Positions 23,754 to 32,982 are shown, counted from the stretch's first letter. The stretch is 64,000 nt of DNA from Spirochaetota bacterium (GCA_016929135.1 JAFGJK010000030.1:22729-86728), one strand, 5' to 3'. Numbers and translations: made by a program. Notes: generated by a model not told the origin, from the letters alone.

Positions 23754-25418
23754 CTATTCCCGGACATCCCCCATGCCGCCGGTCTGCTCCACCTCTTCGA
23801 CCCTGGCGTCGATGAACCATACCGGCGGAAAGAAGAGCCCCTCATTCATGTGGTACTGCTTTCTCTGCACGACATCGCTCAGGGTGGTCTTCACCAGTGC
23901 CGGAACGAAGTCCGACGTGATCCCGCGCACGGTGGGGATGAAGGAGATGCCGTAGGTATCGGCGGGGTTCTTCCTGATGACGATACCCAGCGGAAAGGGG
24001 AAGGGGTACCCCTTCTTCTGGCGGTAGAAGCGCATCTCCCCGGCATCTGCCACGGGGCTCCAGAAGGAGATGGCGCCGTCGGTGATGAGCACCTTCCCCA
24101 GGGGGCCCGCCGAACCGGCACCCCCCCGGAGCGACCGCTCCGCCGCCCTGAGAAGCACCGCGTCGATGTTATTGTACAGCTTCCCGGCGTTCAGGACCGG
24201 GTTGAAGGTCACCCTGGTGTAGAGGTCCGGCATGTTGTGCGGGTCCGGTGCGATGCCCCGTTTTTCCAAGAAGATCTCCTCGAAGCGGTCTCCGGCCCTC
24301 CGGTTTCTCCGCTGCCTTCCGGAGGCCAGGATCCCGTCCCTCCAGGACTTCACATAGAGGTCCGACCTGAAGAGTCTCCCCCCCTCCATGTAGAGCTCCA
24401 CGGCGCCGCCGTCCTTGTCATAGACCCGCTGGTGGTAGGCCACGCCCAGGTTCACTCCCCCCGAGGCGTCGGCGAGCCGCTCCAGCACCGTGTCCCGATC
24501 GTCCCGCATCCCGCCGCCGGAGATCCCGTGCACCGCGATCCCCCGCTTCCCGGCGCGCACCCCGTACTGCGCTGCCACCCGGGAGTCCGGGAAGCCGGAG
24601 GCGGCGATGACGATGATCATCTTCTTCGCCCCCTGACGCCAGGCGATGTTCTTCACCGCGTACTCCAGAGCCCGGTCGAACCCCCCCGAGGCCCCCGCGG
24701 GATTCACGGCGGCGAGTTTTTTCCTGAGCTGGTTCAGGGAGTTGTGCACGGCGAAGCCTGACTGCGCCGCCACCTTCTTCGAATAGGGGATGAAGTATAT
24801 CCTGGAATCGATACCCAGCGTGTCCACCGCCCTTGAGGAGAGGCCGTAGACCGCCCGCCTGACGGAGCCCCAGTCCCCGCTCATGGCATAGGACATGTCC
24901 ACCACGAATGCCAGGTCCAGGGTGGAGGCCTCCCGGGCCGCCTTCCTGTCCCGGTACTGCACAAAGGCCTCCTTCATCTCCGCCTCCGCGAGCTTGAAGA
25001 GGGAGCGCGCCGATACCCTGAAGTTCCCGCAGACCCGCCGCTCCGCGGTGCTGAAGAGGACGCTCTCGGAACGATAGCTCTTCTTCACCCTCGTGAGCGT
25101 CCCCAGGATGATGTAGTCGTAGCGCCCCCGCCTCCCCAAGCGCGACAGGTCATCGGCGGTGATCACCGAGGCCGGGTCGATCCCCAGGGACCGCATGTCC
25201 CCCTCCAGGAGCCCCGGCGACGCGATCACCAGCTCACGCTTCGCCACTACGGCGGCCAGCGACAGGAGCCGCGCGTACTCGGCCCCCTGCTCCGCGGTGA
25301 GGAGCTCCGAGGGGTTCTCCACCCTGTAGGGGAGAATCGCCGTTTCCGCGCGAAGCACGTTCGCCGCGGCGAGGACCGCGATGAGCGGCAGGATGAGCAG
25401 GGATAATGACTTTTTCAT
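23754..25418 (-). CDS. Exported von Willebrand factor A-domain protein
   Basis: The product is 554 residues from Met at 25418. A signal peptide (SLSLLILPLIAVLAAANVLRA) is followed by a domain that resembles lipoprotein/curli-type assembly proteins (ILPYRVENPSELLTAEQGAEY, YDYIILGTLTRV), and then a vWA domain from about 165 (DLAFVVDMSYAMSG). The first half of the MIDAS motif is DMSYAM rather than DXSXS, so metal binding may be altered. The tail (AISFWSPVADAGEMRFYR to RGITSDFV) has no family I recognise. The start at 25460 would add 14 residues rich in Arg and Gly and is not preferred. It converges with the ATPase-HDOD gene. Confidence 0.72.
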   Translation of the reverse strand: MKKSLSLLILPLIAVLAAANVLRAETAILPYRVENPSELLTAEQGAEYARLLSLAAVVAKRELVIASPGLLEGDMRSLGIDPASVITADDLSRLGRRGRYDYIILGTLTRVKKSYRSESVLFSTAERRVCGNFRVSARSLFKLAEAEMKEAFVQYRDRKAAREASTLDLAFVVDMSYAMSGDWGSVRRAVYGLSSRAVDTLGIDSRIYFIPYSKKVAAQSGFAVHNSLNQLRKKLAAVNPAGASGGFDRALEYAVKNIAWRQGAKKMIIVIAASGFPDSRVAAQYGVRAGKRGIAVHGISGGGMRDDRDTVLERLADASGGVNLGVAYHQRVYDKDGGAVELYMEGGRLFRSDLYVKSWRDGILASGRQRRNRRAGDRFEEIFLEKRGIAPDPHNMPDLYTRVTFNPVLNAGKLYNNIDAVLLRAAERSLRGGAGSAGPLGKVLITDGAISFWSPVADAGEMRFYRQKKGYPFPFPLGIVIRKNPADTYGISFIPTVRGITSDFVPALVKTTLSDVVQRKQYHMNEGLFFPPVWFIDARVEEVEQTGGMGDVRE

Positions 25419-25570
25419 CGTGTTCGATCGCCGTGGCCCGGCGCCGCGGCGCCATGCCATAATGGCGCATCATACTGCTTCCACCTGTTATGGCAACAAC
25501 ATTTCCGGCTTCCCCTCGGCGCGGTCCGGCTCCTCCGTGCCGCGCCGAGGTCCGGGGAGACGATAATTTC

Positions 25571-25599
25571 TTGACAGCCGGCTCCGGCATCGATACACT
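25571..25599 (+). promoter_or_regulatory. Consensus-like promoter for the 71-residue membrane protein
   Basis: TTGACA (25571-25576), 17-base spacer, then TACACT (25594-25599). Transcription would start near 25606, 20 bases before the ATG at 25626, with GGGAGG in between. Confidence 0.75.
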
Positions 25600-25625
25600 C
25601 TGGGAAAAATTCCAGGGAGGATTGA

Positions 25626-25841
25626 ATGGAAAAGATCAAATCGTACATGATGTCAATCGGCGGGTTCATCGCCGTCGCCGGCATCCTTTCGATAATACTC
25701 TCCTTTATCGGGTACAACCTGAGGATCCTCATGTGGATCGACATGTGGGGGCCCACCATGGGATGGATCATTCGTATCGGCCTGGTGGTCCTGGGCGGCA
25801 TTCTCTTCATTATCGGAAAGCTCTCCTCCAGGCAGGCATAG
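25626..25841 (+). CDS. Small two-helix membrane protein, 71 residues
   Basis: The protein has two hydrophobic helices (about 9-30 and 44-64) separated by a short loop with two Met-Trp pairs (LMWIDMWG), and ends in LSSRQA. I do not recognise a named family. A consensus promoter and a GGGAGG ribosome binding site 7 bases before the ATG make it a well-supported gene. It converges with the GlgD-like gene with 3 bases between. Confidence 0.8.
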   Translation: MEKIKSYMMSIGGFIAVAGILSIILSFIGYNLRILMWIDMWGPTMGWIIRIGLVVLGGILFIIGKLSSRQA

Positions 25842-25844
25842 CTT

Positions 25845-27047
25845 CTACCTCTCCGGTGGGGCGCCCCCCGGGGCCCTGGATGCCACCAGGGACTCCCCAT
25901 CGTAGAGGAATCTCTTCCTCATGAACTCCTCGCCCAGACCGGATGACACGTAGCAGCCCCCCCCGATTCTCGCCCCCTCGGCGATCCTGCAGTCCTTGCC
26001 GATGAGCGTAACGCTCTCGAAGAGGGAGCGGGGAAAATCCGTATTCTTGATATGCTCCTCGGAGCTGCCGACCCTGCAGGAGGCACCGATGTTGTCCCAC
26101 TGCTCCTCCGGCTCCCTTCTGGTCCGCTCGTCGATGACGGCGCACTCGATCCTGGACCCCTCGCCGATCCTGACGTAGGGGAGCAGTATGGAATCTATCA
26201 CGGTGCTCCCCCTGCCGATATTGACTCCGGGAAAGATGATGGAGTTTTCCACCGTCCCGTTGATGCTGCAGAAATCGGAGATGAAGGAGCGCCTGACCCT
26301 CGCCTCCCTTCCTATCACGGCGTAGCCGTCCGCCAGGATCTTGCTCTGGATGATCTTCTCGTGGTAGAGGAGCCCGAATATCTCGCTGTTGCGTATGATA
26401 TCGAAATTCAACGAATAGTAGTCGGTGACGCTCCGCACCGGCCAGTAGTGGCCCTGTATGCTGCTCTTGTCGATCCCCCGGTTGATGAGGATGTTGATGA
26501 TCATCTCGAAGATGTTGGGCGATTCCCGGCGATCCTTCATGGCCTGGTTCACCACCTTCAGGAGCGTCTTCTGGTCCGCCACGAGGGCTTTGTGTGCCAT
26601 GGAGTGCTTCCCCTCCACCGGCAGCCGGAAGAGCATTGCCTTGGCCCGCTTCTCCTTGAAGCGCGTCATCACCCTGTTGAAGTCGAGTATGGAGGGATTA
26701 TCTCCATTATAGAGTATATAATAATGGGTGTTGCTGTCCAGAATGAGGTTATAGAAGATGCCGATATCTGAGTACTTCCTGGAGACCACCTTCACCGGGG
26801 GGAACTTCTGGTCATCGAAGGGACCGTAGAGTGAGATGTACTCCTCCAGGTCGTCATCGATGTTGTTGTAGAGTATGGTGCGCCGCGCCCCGGAGGAGAA
26901 GGAATTCCGCAACGTGAAATCCACCACGCGGAACCTGCCGGCGAAAGGGAGCATGTACTGAGACCTGGCCTCTGTGAGCGAGAGGAGCGATGCGCTCCCG
27001 CTCCCGGGGTATGATATGATGGTACAGTCGTTCATCTGTCCGTGCAT
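25845..27047 (-). CDS. GlgC/GlgD-like ADP-glucose pyrophosphorylase homologue, probably non-catalytic
   Basis: The 400-residue protein has the GT-A nucleotidyltransferase fold of ADP-glucose pyrophosphorylase followed by a left-handed beta-helix (about 285-385: IGREARVRRSFISDF, NIGRGSTVIDSI, LIGKDCRIAEGARIG). The family's glycine-rich nucleotide loop GGXGTRLXPLT is replaced here by PGSGSASLLSLTEAR, and the lysine and aspartate of active GlgC are hard to place. This matches GlgD-type regulatory subunits, which pair with a GlgC; no glgC is in the window. Role in glycogen synthesis is therefore inferred. The start could also be Met5 (27035). Confidence 0.72.
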   Translation of the reverse strand: MHGQMNDCTIISYPGSGSASLLSLTEARSQYMLPFAGRFRVVDFTLRNSFSSGARRTILYNNIDDDLEEYISLYGPFDDQKFPPVKVVSRKYSDIGIFYNLILDSNTHYYILYNGDNPSILDFNRVMTRFKEKRAKAMLFRLPVEGKHSMAHKALVADQKTLLKVVNQAMKDRRESPNIFEMIINILINRGIDKSSIQGHYWPVRSVTDYYSLNFDIIRNSEIFGLLYHEKIIQSKILADGYAVIGREARVRRSFISDFCSINGTVENSIIFPGVNIGRGSTVIDSILLPYVRIGEGSRIECAVIDERTRREPEEQWDNIGASCRVGSSEEHIKNTDFPRSLFESVTLIGKDCRIAEGARIGGGCYVSSGLGEEFMRKRFLYDGESLVASRAPGGAPPER

Positions 27048-27198
27048 CTATGGTGTATGATGCCCCGCACCGCCGGAGAGCGTTTTCCGGGTATACGGGA
27101 CGGGCCCCACGGGAATAGCCTGGTGCCCCGCTGCCGCTGTGATTATCATGGTTATTGTTACAAACAGGGACGATATCAATCCACTAAAAAAATAATTC

Positions 27199-27227
27199 TT
27201 GCACAAAAAATCAATTAAAAAAATAAT
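27199..27227 (+). promoter_or_regulatory. Promoter for the RACo-like gene
   Basis: TTGCAC (27199-27204), 17-base spacer, AATAAT (27222-27227, five of six matches). Start would be near 27234, only about 10 bases before the ATG at 27244, so the message may be nearly leaderless. Confidence 0.65.
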
Positions 27228-27243
27228 CTGAAGACCGCTATCC

Positions 27244-28776
27244 ATGGAAACGCGCACCGTTACATTGCTCCCCGGGGGAAGAGCCTTCCCCTTCAGTGAG
27301 GGATCGCTCCTCATCGACATCCTGGCCGACGCCGGCGTGCATGTCAATTCCCCCTGCGGCGGCAAGGGGATCTGCGGCAGGTGCCTTGTCCGCGCCGAGG
27401 GGAGCCTCTCGCCGGTCACCCCCCAGGAGGCGAGATTCCTCCGTGAGCCCGGTAGCAGGCTCGCCTGCCTGGCCAGGGCGACGGGGGACATCACCGTGAC
27501 GGTCCCGGCGACGGGCTTCGGGGAGCGGGATCACGCCTTCACCGCTGAGCCCGGGGCCCGCTACGGCATGGCGGTGGACATCGGTACCACCACCATCAAG
27601 GCCTCCCTTGTGGACAGGGTCAGCGGCATCGCCAGCCCGGTGGCCACCTCCCTGAATCCCCAGCGGCGCTACGGCCACGACGTCATCACCCGCATCGCCG
27701 CCTCGGCGGACCCCGAGGTTCACCGGAGGCTGGTGGACCTCCTGAGGGGCGAGATCGCGGCGATGGCGGAGTACGCGCTCTCGCTCACCGGCGGCGCCAT
27801 CGACAGCCTTGCCTTCTCCGGCAATACCGTGATGACCTCGTACCTCCTGGGCCTGGACGTGCGTCCCCTGGGAGTCTACCCCTACAGGGCGCCGCAGGTT
27901 GACTTCTCTGCGGAGTCCCCCGTAGCGATCGGCCTCTCCATGGCGTCCCCGGGGGGCCTGCAGGTGAACCCGGCGGCCTCGGCCTTCCTGGGGGGCGACC
28001 TGGTGGGGGGCCTGGCCCTGCTGCACGGGAGGGGCCTCCGGGAACGGATCTTCTTCATCGACCTGGGGACCAACGGGGAGATGTTCCTGTCAGGCGCCGA
28101 CGGCGAGGTGAGCGCCGCCTCCTGCGCCATGGGGCCGGCCCTGGAGGGGATGAGCATCCATCACGGCATGACCGCCTCAGAGGGGGCCATCACCAGGGTG
28201 ACCCTGGCGGGGGACCGGCTTGCGTGCGGCGTCCTGGGGGGCGGCACCCCGGTGGGGATCAGCGGCACCGGCATCATCGATCTCCTGGCGCTCCTCCTGC
28301 GCCGCGGGGTGATCGACCGGACCGGCCGGTTCGCGGGGGATGCCGAGCGGGAGGCCCGGGCCCTGGGAATGGGATGGAACGCCCACGGGAAGGCCCTGGA
28401 GCTCCCGGGGGGCGTCCTCTTCACCCAGAGAGACGTCCGGAGCGTCCAGCTCGCCAAGGGGGCGAGCCTGGCGGCGGCGGCGATGCTCCTCCGGGAGACC
28501 GGCACCCCTCCCGACTCGGTGGCCACCGTGGCCATCGCCGGGGCATTCGGCGAGCACATGGACATCGGGAATTTCAGGGCCCTGGGGTTCCTGCCGGACT
28601 TTCCCGTCGCGGAGTACCGCTTCCTGGGGAACACCAGCCTGCAGTCGGCGGAGCGGTCCTGCCTCGATCCCGGGTTTCACCGGACGATGACACGCCTGCG
28701 GAACGCCATACGGGTGGTGGAGCTGAACGAGCTGGAGGGGTTCAACGAGGCCTACATCAGGGCGCTGGATTTCTAG
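27244..28776 (+). CDS. RACo-type corrinoid-protein reductive activator (2Fe-2S ferredoxin plus ASKHA ATPase)
   Basis: The 510-residue protein combines an N-terminal plant-type ferredoxin domain (Cys38, Cys44, Cys47 and Cys75, in SPCGGKGICGRCL and LACLAR) with a large ATPase domain of the ASKHA fold (MAVDIGTTTIKASL, FIDLGTNGEMF, GISGTGIIDLL), ending in a DUF4445-type region. This is the layout of RACo, which uses ATP to reduce inactive Co(II) corrinoid on methyltransferase or corrinoid/Fe-S proteins. No corrinoid protein or methyltransferase partner gene is in the window. The start at 27244 has no Shine-Dalgarno sequence and lies about 10 bases from the predicted transcription start. Confidence 0.87.
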   Translation: METRTVTLLPGGRAFPFSEGSLLIDILADAGVHVNSPCGGKGICGRCLVRAEGSLSPVTPQEARFLREPGSRLACLARATGDITVTVPATGFGERDHAFTAEPGARYGMAVDIGTTTIKASLVDRVSGIASPVATSLNPQRRYGHDVITRIAASADPEVHRRLVDLLRGEIAAMAEYALSLTGGAIDSLAFSGNTVMTSYLLGLDVRPLGVYPYRAPQVDFSAESPVAIGLSMASPGGLQVNPAASAFLGGDLVGGLALLHGRGLRERIFFIDLGTNGEMFLSGADGEVSAASCAMGPALEGMSIHHGMTASEGAITRVTLAGDRLACGVLGGGTPVGISGTGIIDLLALLLRRGVIDRTGRFAGDAEREARALGMGWNAHGKALELPGGVLFTQRDVRSVQLAKGASLAAAAMLLRETGTPPDSVATVAIAGAFGEHMDIGNFRALGFLPDFPVAEYRFLGNTSLQSAERSCLDPGFHRTMTRLRNAIRVVELNELEGFNEAYIRALDF

Positions 28777-28974
28777 GGGGCATCATACAGAGAAATATCG
28801 GCTCACAGCGGCCCCGGAGGGATTTTCCGAGGCACGCCTGTGTTGTTCCTCAATGCACCATTGCGTCCACCTCTTTTATACAGACAACAGGCTCGTCCCT
28901 CTCTTTTTTTCTCGGATTGATATCCTGCCACGATTTCATATAACGGCCGCGGAGAGGCGCTCCCTGGATTGTAC

Positions 28975-29003
28975 TTGACAATGAATTACCGTCACACAAT
29001 ACT
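28975..29003 (+). promoter_or_regulatory. Promoter for the HisKA_2 kinase gene
   Basis: TTGACA (28975-28980), 17-base spacer, AATACT (28998-29003, four of six matches). It is the only clear signal in the 316-base stretch between the RACo-like gene and the kinase; no other gene is seen there. The leader is about 83 bases long. Confidence 0.5.
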
Positions 29004-29092
29004 TGAAGCAATTCGGCATATCCTGAGCCGGTGTATTCGCACGCATACTGTGGCTCCATTGCAATGTATGCGGTTCTGAATGGGAGTCGAAT

Positions 29093-30079
29093 ATGAATGC
29101 CGGTTGCACACAGAGAATTACGCTTGCGGGGGTAATTCTTTTTTCCCTCGTGCTGACGGGATTGATCGGCATCATCGACATAATCACCACCTCGCGATTC
29201 AGGCTCTTCTCTCTCTATCTGATCCCGATATTCATCGCGACATATTACTACAACCGCATCTTCGGGCTTGTTATGGGCCTGTTATCGTCATTTTTCATAT
29301 ACCTGACAAACGTCAACGGAATCATGCGAATAGATTCGGCACATCTCTGGAACTCGGGCATGATGCTGATTATCTACGTGCTGGTTGTATTTCTGATCAA
29401 CCTTCTCAAGAACCGCGTCGCAGCGGAAAGGAGGAAGGAGAAGAGATACTTTGAAGAAAAGCTGGAGATAATCAATAAGAATTTAAAAGACAAGGAGATT
29501 CTGATCAGGGAAATCCACCACCGTATGAAAAACAACCTCGCCGAGATCGATTCTCTGATCTCTCTCTCCTCCGGCGACAGTCAGGATGAAAACCTCGAGG
29601 CAATACGGCGGAGACTGCACGTCTACAAGCTGCTCTACGAAAAGCTGACCTACAGCGACCAAAGCAACGATGAGATATTGCTGAACGACTACCTTTCTGA
29701 CATATCAGGATACATCCTCGAAAAGGATTCAGAAGACAGGAAAAGGATACAGCTGAAGCTTACCGGCGGAGATTTCCCCATCACAATGAAGGCGGCAACC
29801 CTCATCGGCCTCATCATCAATGAACTGCTCACGAATTCCCTGCGGCATGCCTTCCCCGGGGATACGAAGGGGCTGATCCGGATAGAATCGGCCATACGCG
29901 GCAGGGTTGTCTCAATGATGTATGAGGACAGCGGTCCCGGTTTCGAGTTCGGCGCGGAGAATAAAACAGGCGGTCATATCGGGATGCTCTTGATACAGAC
30001 GCTGACCGAACAGATGCACGGCCGTATGCACTATTCCAGGATGCCGGGACCCCATTTCGATTTCGAATTCACTGTCTAA
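29093..30079 (+). CDS. Membrane-bound HisKA_2/HWE-type sensor histidine kinase
   Basis: The 328-residue kinase has four or five hydrophobic helices in its first 110 residues (for example ILFSLVLTGLIGIIDII, LIPIFIATYYY, FGLVMGLLSSFFIYL) and then a HisKA_2 dimerisation domain with EIHHRMKNNL; His142 or His143 is the phosphoacceptor. The C-terminal ATPase shows NELLTNSLRHAF and YEDSGPGF. GGGAG lies before the ATG. No response regulator gene adjoins it, so it is an orphan kinase here. It converges on the Fe-S oxidoreductase gene. A 7-base-pair hairpin (30070-30088) surrounds its stop codon and may help end transcription. Confidence 0.85.
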   Translation: MNAGCTQRITLAGVILFSLVLTGLIGIIDIITTSRFRLFSLYLIPIFIATYYYNRIFGLVMGLLSSFFIYLTNVNGIMRIDSAHLWNSGMMLIIYVLVVFLINLLKNRVAAERRKEKRYFEEKLEIINKNLKDKEILIREIHHRMKNNLAEIDSLISLSSGDSQDENLEAIRRRLHVYKLLYEKLTYSDQSNDEILLNDYLSDISGYILEKDSEDRKRIQLKLTGGDFPITMKAATLIGLIINELLTNSLRHAFPGDTKGLIRIESAIRGRVVSMMYEDSGPGFEFGAENKTGGHIGMLLIQTLTEQMHGRMHYSRMPGPHFDFEFTV

Positions 30080-30113
30080 CGGACAGTGCATCAGAGACGC
30101 AGCCTGCGGCCGC

Positions 30114-31496
30114 TCATGGGGACGGCACGGTCCCGCCCCTGCATACCAGCCCCATGACAAAGCGAAAGAACCGGCCATACCCCCTTTGCATTATCCTGCT
30201 GTTGAATGTCCAGCGAATGAACCGCAGCAACGGGTACCGCCGGGGGATGAGGGTGCTCCTGGCATCGTCAAAGGTTATCGTCTCTATGGCGAAATTCTTC
30301 TGGAACAGGGATACAATCCACTGGTAGGTTATTATGGCGATCATGTCCCACGCCCGGCGCACATGATCGCGCGGGGGGTGGACATCCTCCCCCATGGCGA
30401 TACGCACGATCTCGATGCTGTGGTAGACGTCAATCCTGCTGCCCAGAAGCTCCTTGGCAGCCCAGAGGAGGTAGATGCACCCGGCGCAGTACGAGACGAG
30501 CGCCGAGGCGCCGGTCTCTTCCGCCTCCCGGAACTTCAGCATGCTCGTGTTGATAATCTCAAAGGGCATCGATATGTTTCTCTTCCATGAGGCGCCCCTG
30601 CCGAAGCCGCAGCAGAGGGCGTTCTGCCTGTTATGACGCATCTCCACTATTCGGCAGCCGCACCGCTTCAGTATCTCCCGGTGCGTGTCCCAGACGGCGC
30701 TGCCCATGGGTTTGGAATAGCAGTTGTCATGGACGGTAATTGCGATATTGAGGCTCCTGGTTAAGGTTATCCTGCCCGTATCGAGGGATTCCTTCAGCCA
30801 TTCGGTGAAATTAATAAAGGGGGTGACGTGGATGACCCCCATCTCACGGGGATGGACGTGAGCGAACATATGGTAGACGGCGTCAAGGAGAGGAACAGCC
30901 GCTTTCGCGCCCCATGCCTGTAAGTCCTCTCTGCACCTCAGGGCGATGTCTCGTACGAGATCGAGGTATCCCCCCTGGTAAAGGTACGCCCCCCCCTCCC
31001 ATTGATCCAACATGTCGATGGGCTTGAAGAAACCGAGCAGCGCGCTGCGCCCCAGTATGAAGGGGAAGAGGCGGGTATAGCTCCCCACCAGAAGGATCGT
31101 GTCATCCCTGCCGGGCTCGCCGTTCATCCATTCATCGATCCACCCCCGCTCCTCGGGGGATACAAACAGATTCAGAAGCTGCCATATGTTCGGCTCATAC
31201 GTGGGGCAGACAAAACGGTACAGCGGCGGGGCCCCCGTTTTTTTGTACCGTTCGTTCCATCTGCGCTGAATGAGACCGTAGGGCTTGGCGTCCTTCGGAC
31301 AATAGATGTCACAGGACATGCAGGAGGTGCACCGGGTCAGGACAATCGTCGAGCCACCCCTCTCGATGAGATTGTGCATCTCCGTACGGGCCTCTTCAAT
31401 CGGCAGCTGCAAAACGGGACACTGGTGGAGGCATTCGCCGCAGCGGTCGCATGCGTCGCCGTTAAATCGGGATACCCTCTCCATGGATGATATCAT
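30114..31496 (-). CDS. Iron-sulfur oxidoreductase with two CCG domains (HdrD/GlpC-like)
   Basis: The 460-residue protein begins with two [4Fe-4S] ferredoxin motifs (CDRCGECLHQCPV near the start and CTSCMSCDIYCPK near 60). Two CCG (cysteine-rich) modules follow: one around CGCRIVEMRHNRQNALCCGFG, with an upstream CYSKPMG, and a second partial one around SYCAGCIYLL. Such proteins pass electrons in heterodisulfide reductase, glycolate and glycerol-3-phosphate oxidases. The substrate is not known. Start Met at 31496 has AGGA 5 bases upstream; the frame also opens upstream at 31526. A 9-4-9 palindrome lies just before the start. The last 60 residues are hydrophobic and may anchor it to the membrane. 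Confidence 0.82.
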   Translation of the reverse strand: MISSMERVSRFNGDACDRCGECLHQCPVLQLPIEEARTEMHNLIERGGSTIVLTRCTSCMSCDIYCPKDAKPYGLIQRRWNERYKKTGAPPLYRFVCPTYEPNIWQLLNLFVSPEERGWIDEWMNGEPGRDDTILLVGSYTRLFPFILGRSALLGFFKPIDMLDQWEGGAYLYQGGYLDLVRDIALRCREDLQAWGAKAAVPLLDAVYHMFAHVHPREMGVIHVTPFINFTEWLKESLDTGRITLTRSLNIAITVHDNCYSKPMGSAVWDTHREILKRCGCRIVEMRHNRQNALCCGFGRGASWKRNISMPFEIINTSMLKFREAEETGASALVSYCAGCIYLLWAAKELLGSRIDVYHSIEIVRIAMGEDVHPPRDHVRRAWDMIAIITYQWIVSLFQKNFAIETITFDDARSTLIPRRYPLLRFIRWTFNSRIMQRGYGRFFRFVMGLVCRGGTVPSP

Positions 31497-31508
31497 AGCA
31501 TCCTGTAA

Positions 31509-31530
31509 AATATTGTTCAATAACAATATT
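31509..31530. promoter_or_regulatory. Perfect 9-4-9 palindrome, probable operator
   Basis: AATATTGTT (31509-31517) and AACAATATT (31522-31530) form a perfect inverted repeat with a CAAT spacer. It lies only 13 bases upstream of the Fe-S oxidoreductase start codon. Size and symmetry are those of a dimeric repressor site (for instance TetR- or MarR-type), although no regulator gene is next to it. The regulator is unknown. Confidence 0.4.
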
Positions 31531-31676
31531 CAGCGACCAGTAATTATCGATACCCATTCCCCTGAAATGCCCCCTTGTCTTCGGCGGCCGGGATCACGGG
31601 TACAACCATGATGAGACACGGTGGGGCATGAATGACTGATGAAGTTTTACACGGAGACAGGGGCGCGGGGTCTCCG

Positions 31677-32744
31677 CTACACATGATCCAATATTCCCTC
31701 CCGTGTGCCGAAGGCCTGCCGTAAAAGCTTCTCCGCCCCGAAATTGGTAATCACGATCAGGTAATCGTTGTTCTCTATGACAGTATCATCCGGAGGATTT
31801 TTCAACAACTCATAATTGTCTTTTCGTTTCTTGCTCAAACCGATCAAGATGCTGTCATAGTTCTTCTTTATCGAAAAAAAGGCATCTCCGTAGCTGCTGT
31901 TGACAAAGGGATTTTTGGGAGTGACGCGGTACTGCTGCACATCAAAGTCACTATCCTTTTTCGTGGCGGAGAGCAGGTCCGCATTGTATTTCGCCACGTC
32001 TGGCTCAAAGATGTAGCTGGCCACCAGCTTGGCGGCCACCTCGTTCCTGGAAAGGATGTAGTCCACCCCCGCCGTGTAAAAGGTATCCTTCAGACTGGCA
32101 TTGTCCAGGGTAATCAGGAATTTCAAATTCCCAAAATTCTTTTTCATGTTCAGGATATACACCAGTTTTTCCGTATCATTATCCAGGTTAACAAAAATAA
32201 TATAGGCGGCCTCTATCTTCACCTTTTTCAGATTTTCCAGGTTGTCATAATCAGAGAACAGCACGAATACCTGTTTCTCATCGTAATTCTCGCGAATCAA
32301 CTCTAAGTCGTCCTTTTTCTTACAAACAATCGCCACCCTGTTGCCCGCATTGATCAGCTGTTCCACGATAGACTTTGAAAAGTCATCCCAGCCGATAATC
32401 ACAATGTGGTTTTTGAATTTGCTGCCGAATAATCCCATTTTTCTCTTCTCCCTTATGTTGATAAACACATCGGTGAGCTTGCTGATCAGAAATCCAAGGA
32501 AACCCAGGCTGCAGATCACAAAAAAATAGCCGATCAGCCTGCCGCTCGCCGATACGGGGTATGTATCCCCGTAGCCCACGGTGGTCAACGTAACGACGGC
32601 ATACCAGAGGGCATCGGCAAAAGTCCTTATGCTGGATCCTGCGGCGTCCTTTTCGAGGTAAACCAGAAGGTTAAGCAGAAGGATAATACAAATGACAGCG
32701 AGTACAAGAATTATTGTGAATCTGATCTTTCTGTATATCTTCAT
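31677..32744 (-). CDS. Two-helix K+ channel with RCK/TrkA-N domain
   Basis: The 355-residue protein has a first transmembrane helix (about 8-28), a pore loop with the selectivity filter TVGYGD, a second helix (about 69-92), then a cytoplasmic RCK domain starting with HIVIIGWDDFSKSIVEQL. This is the layout of MthK- and Kch-type ligand-gated potassium channels; the RCK ring opens the pore on binding a ligand. The gene is clearly more AT-rich and lysine/asparagine-rich than its neighbours, which could indicate transfer. It has its own strong promoter at 32790-32818. Confidence 0.9.
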   Translation of the reverse strand: MKIYRKIRFTIILVLAVICIILLLNLLVYLEKDAAGSSIRTFADALWYAVVTLTTVGYGDTYPVSASGRLIGYFFVICSLGFLGFLISKLTDVFINIREKRKMGLFGSKFKNHIVIIGWDDFSKSIVEQLINAGNRVAIVCKKKDDLELIRENYDEKQVFVLFSDYDNLENLKKVKIEAAYIIFVNLDNDTEKLVYILNMKKNFGNLKFLITLDNASLKDTFYTAGVDYILSRNEVAAKLVASYIFEPDVAKYNADLLSATKKDSDFDVQQYRVTPKNPFVNSSYGDAFFSIKKNYDSILIGLSKKRKDNYELLKNPPDDTVIENNDYLIVITNFGAEKLLRQAFGTREGILDHV

Positions 32745-32789
32745 TGAATACCCCGAGACACCAGGCAGTACCGGCAGTGTATGTTTATA

Positions 32790-32818
32790 ATTTTATAAAA
32801 ATCTATCAAATTTGTCAA
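32790..32818 (-). promoter_or_regulatory. Promoter for the K+ channel gene
   Basis: On the minus strand, TTGACA (32818-32813), 17-base spacer, TAAAAT (32795-32790). Start would be near 32783, about 39 bases before the channel start codon. Confidence 0.7.
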
Positions 32819-32982
32819 CCCCGGTAAAGACAGGCGGTTGCGACATTACTTCCCAGGGGGTATTACCGATTCGCTGCATGATTCACCTATCACCTTCTTT
32901 CTGCCGATTCAGTGATTATCCAAATCGATTCTTGCTCTATTGCGCGAGACAGACCATCTCGAAAGCCAGATGCTGTTGAGGA

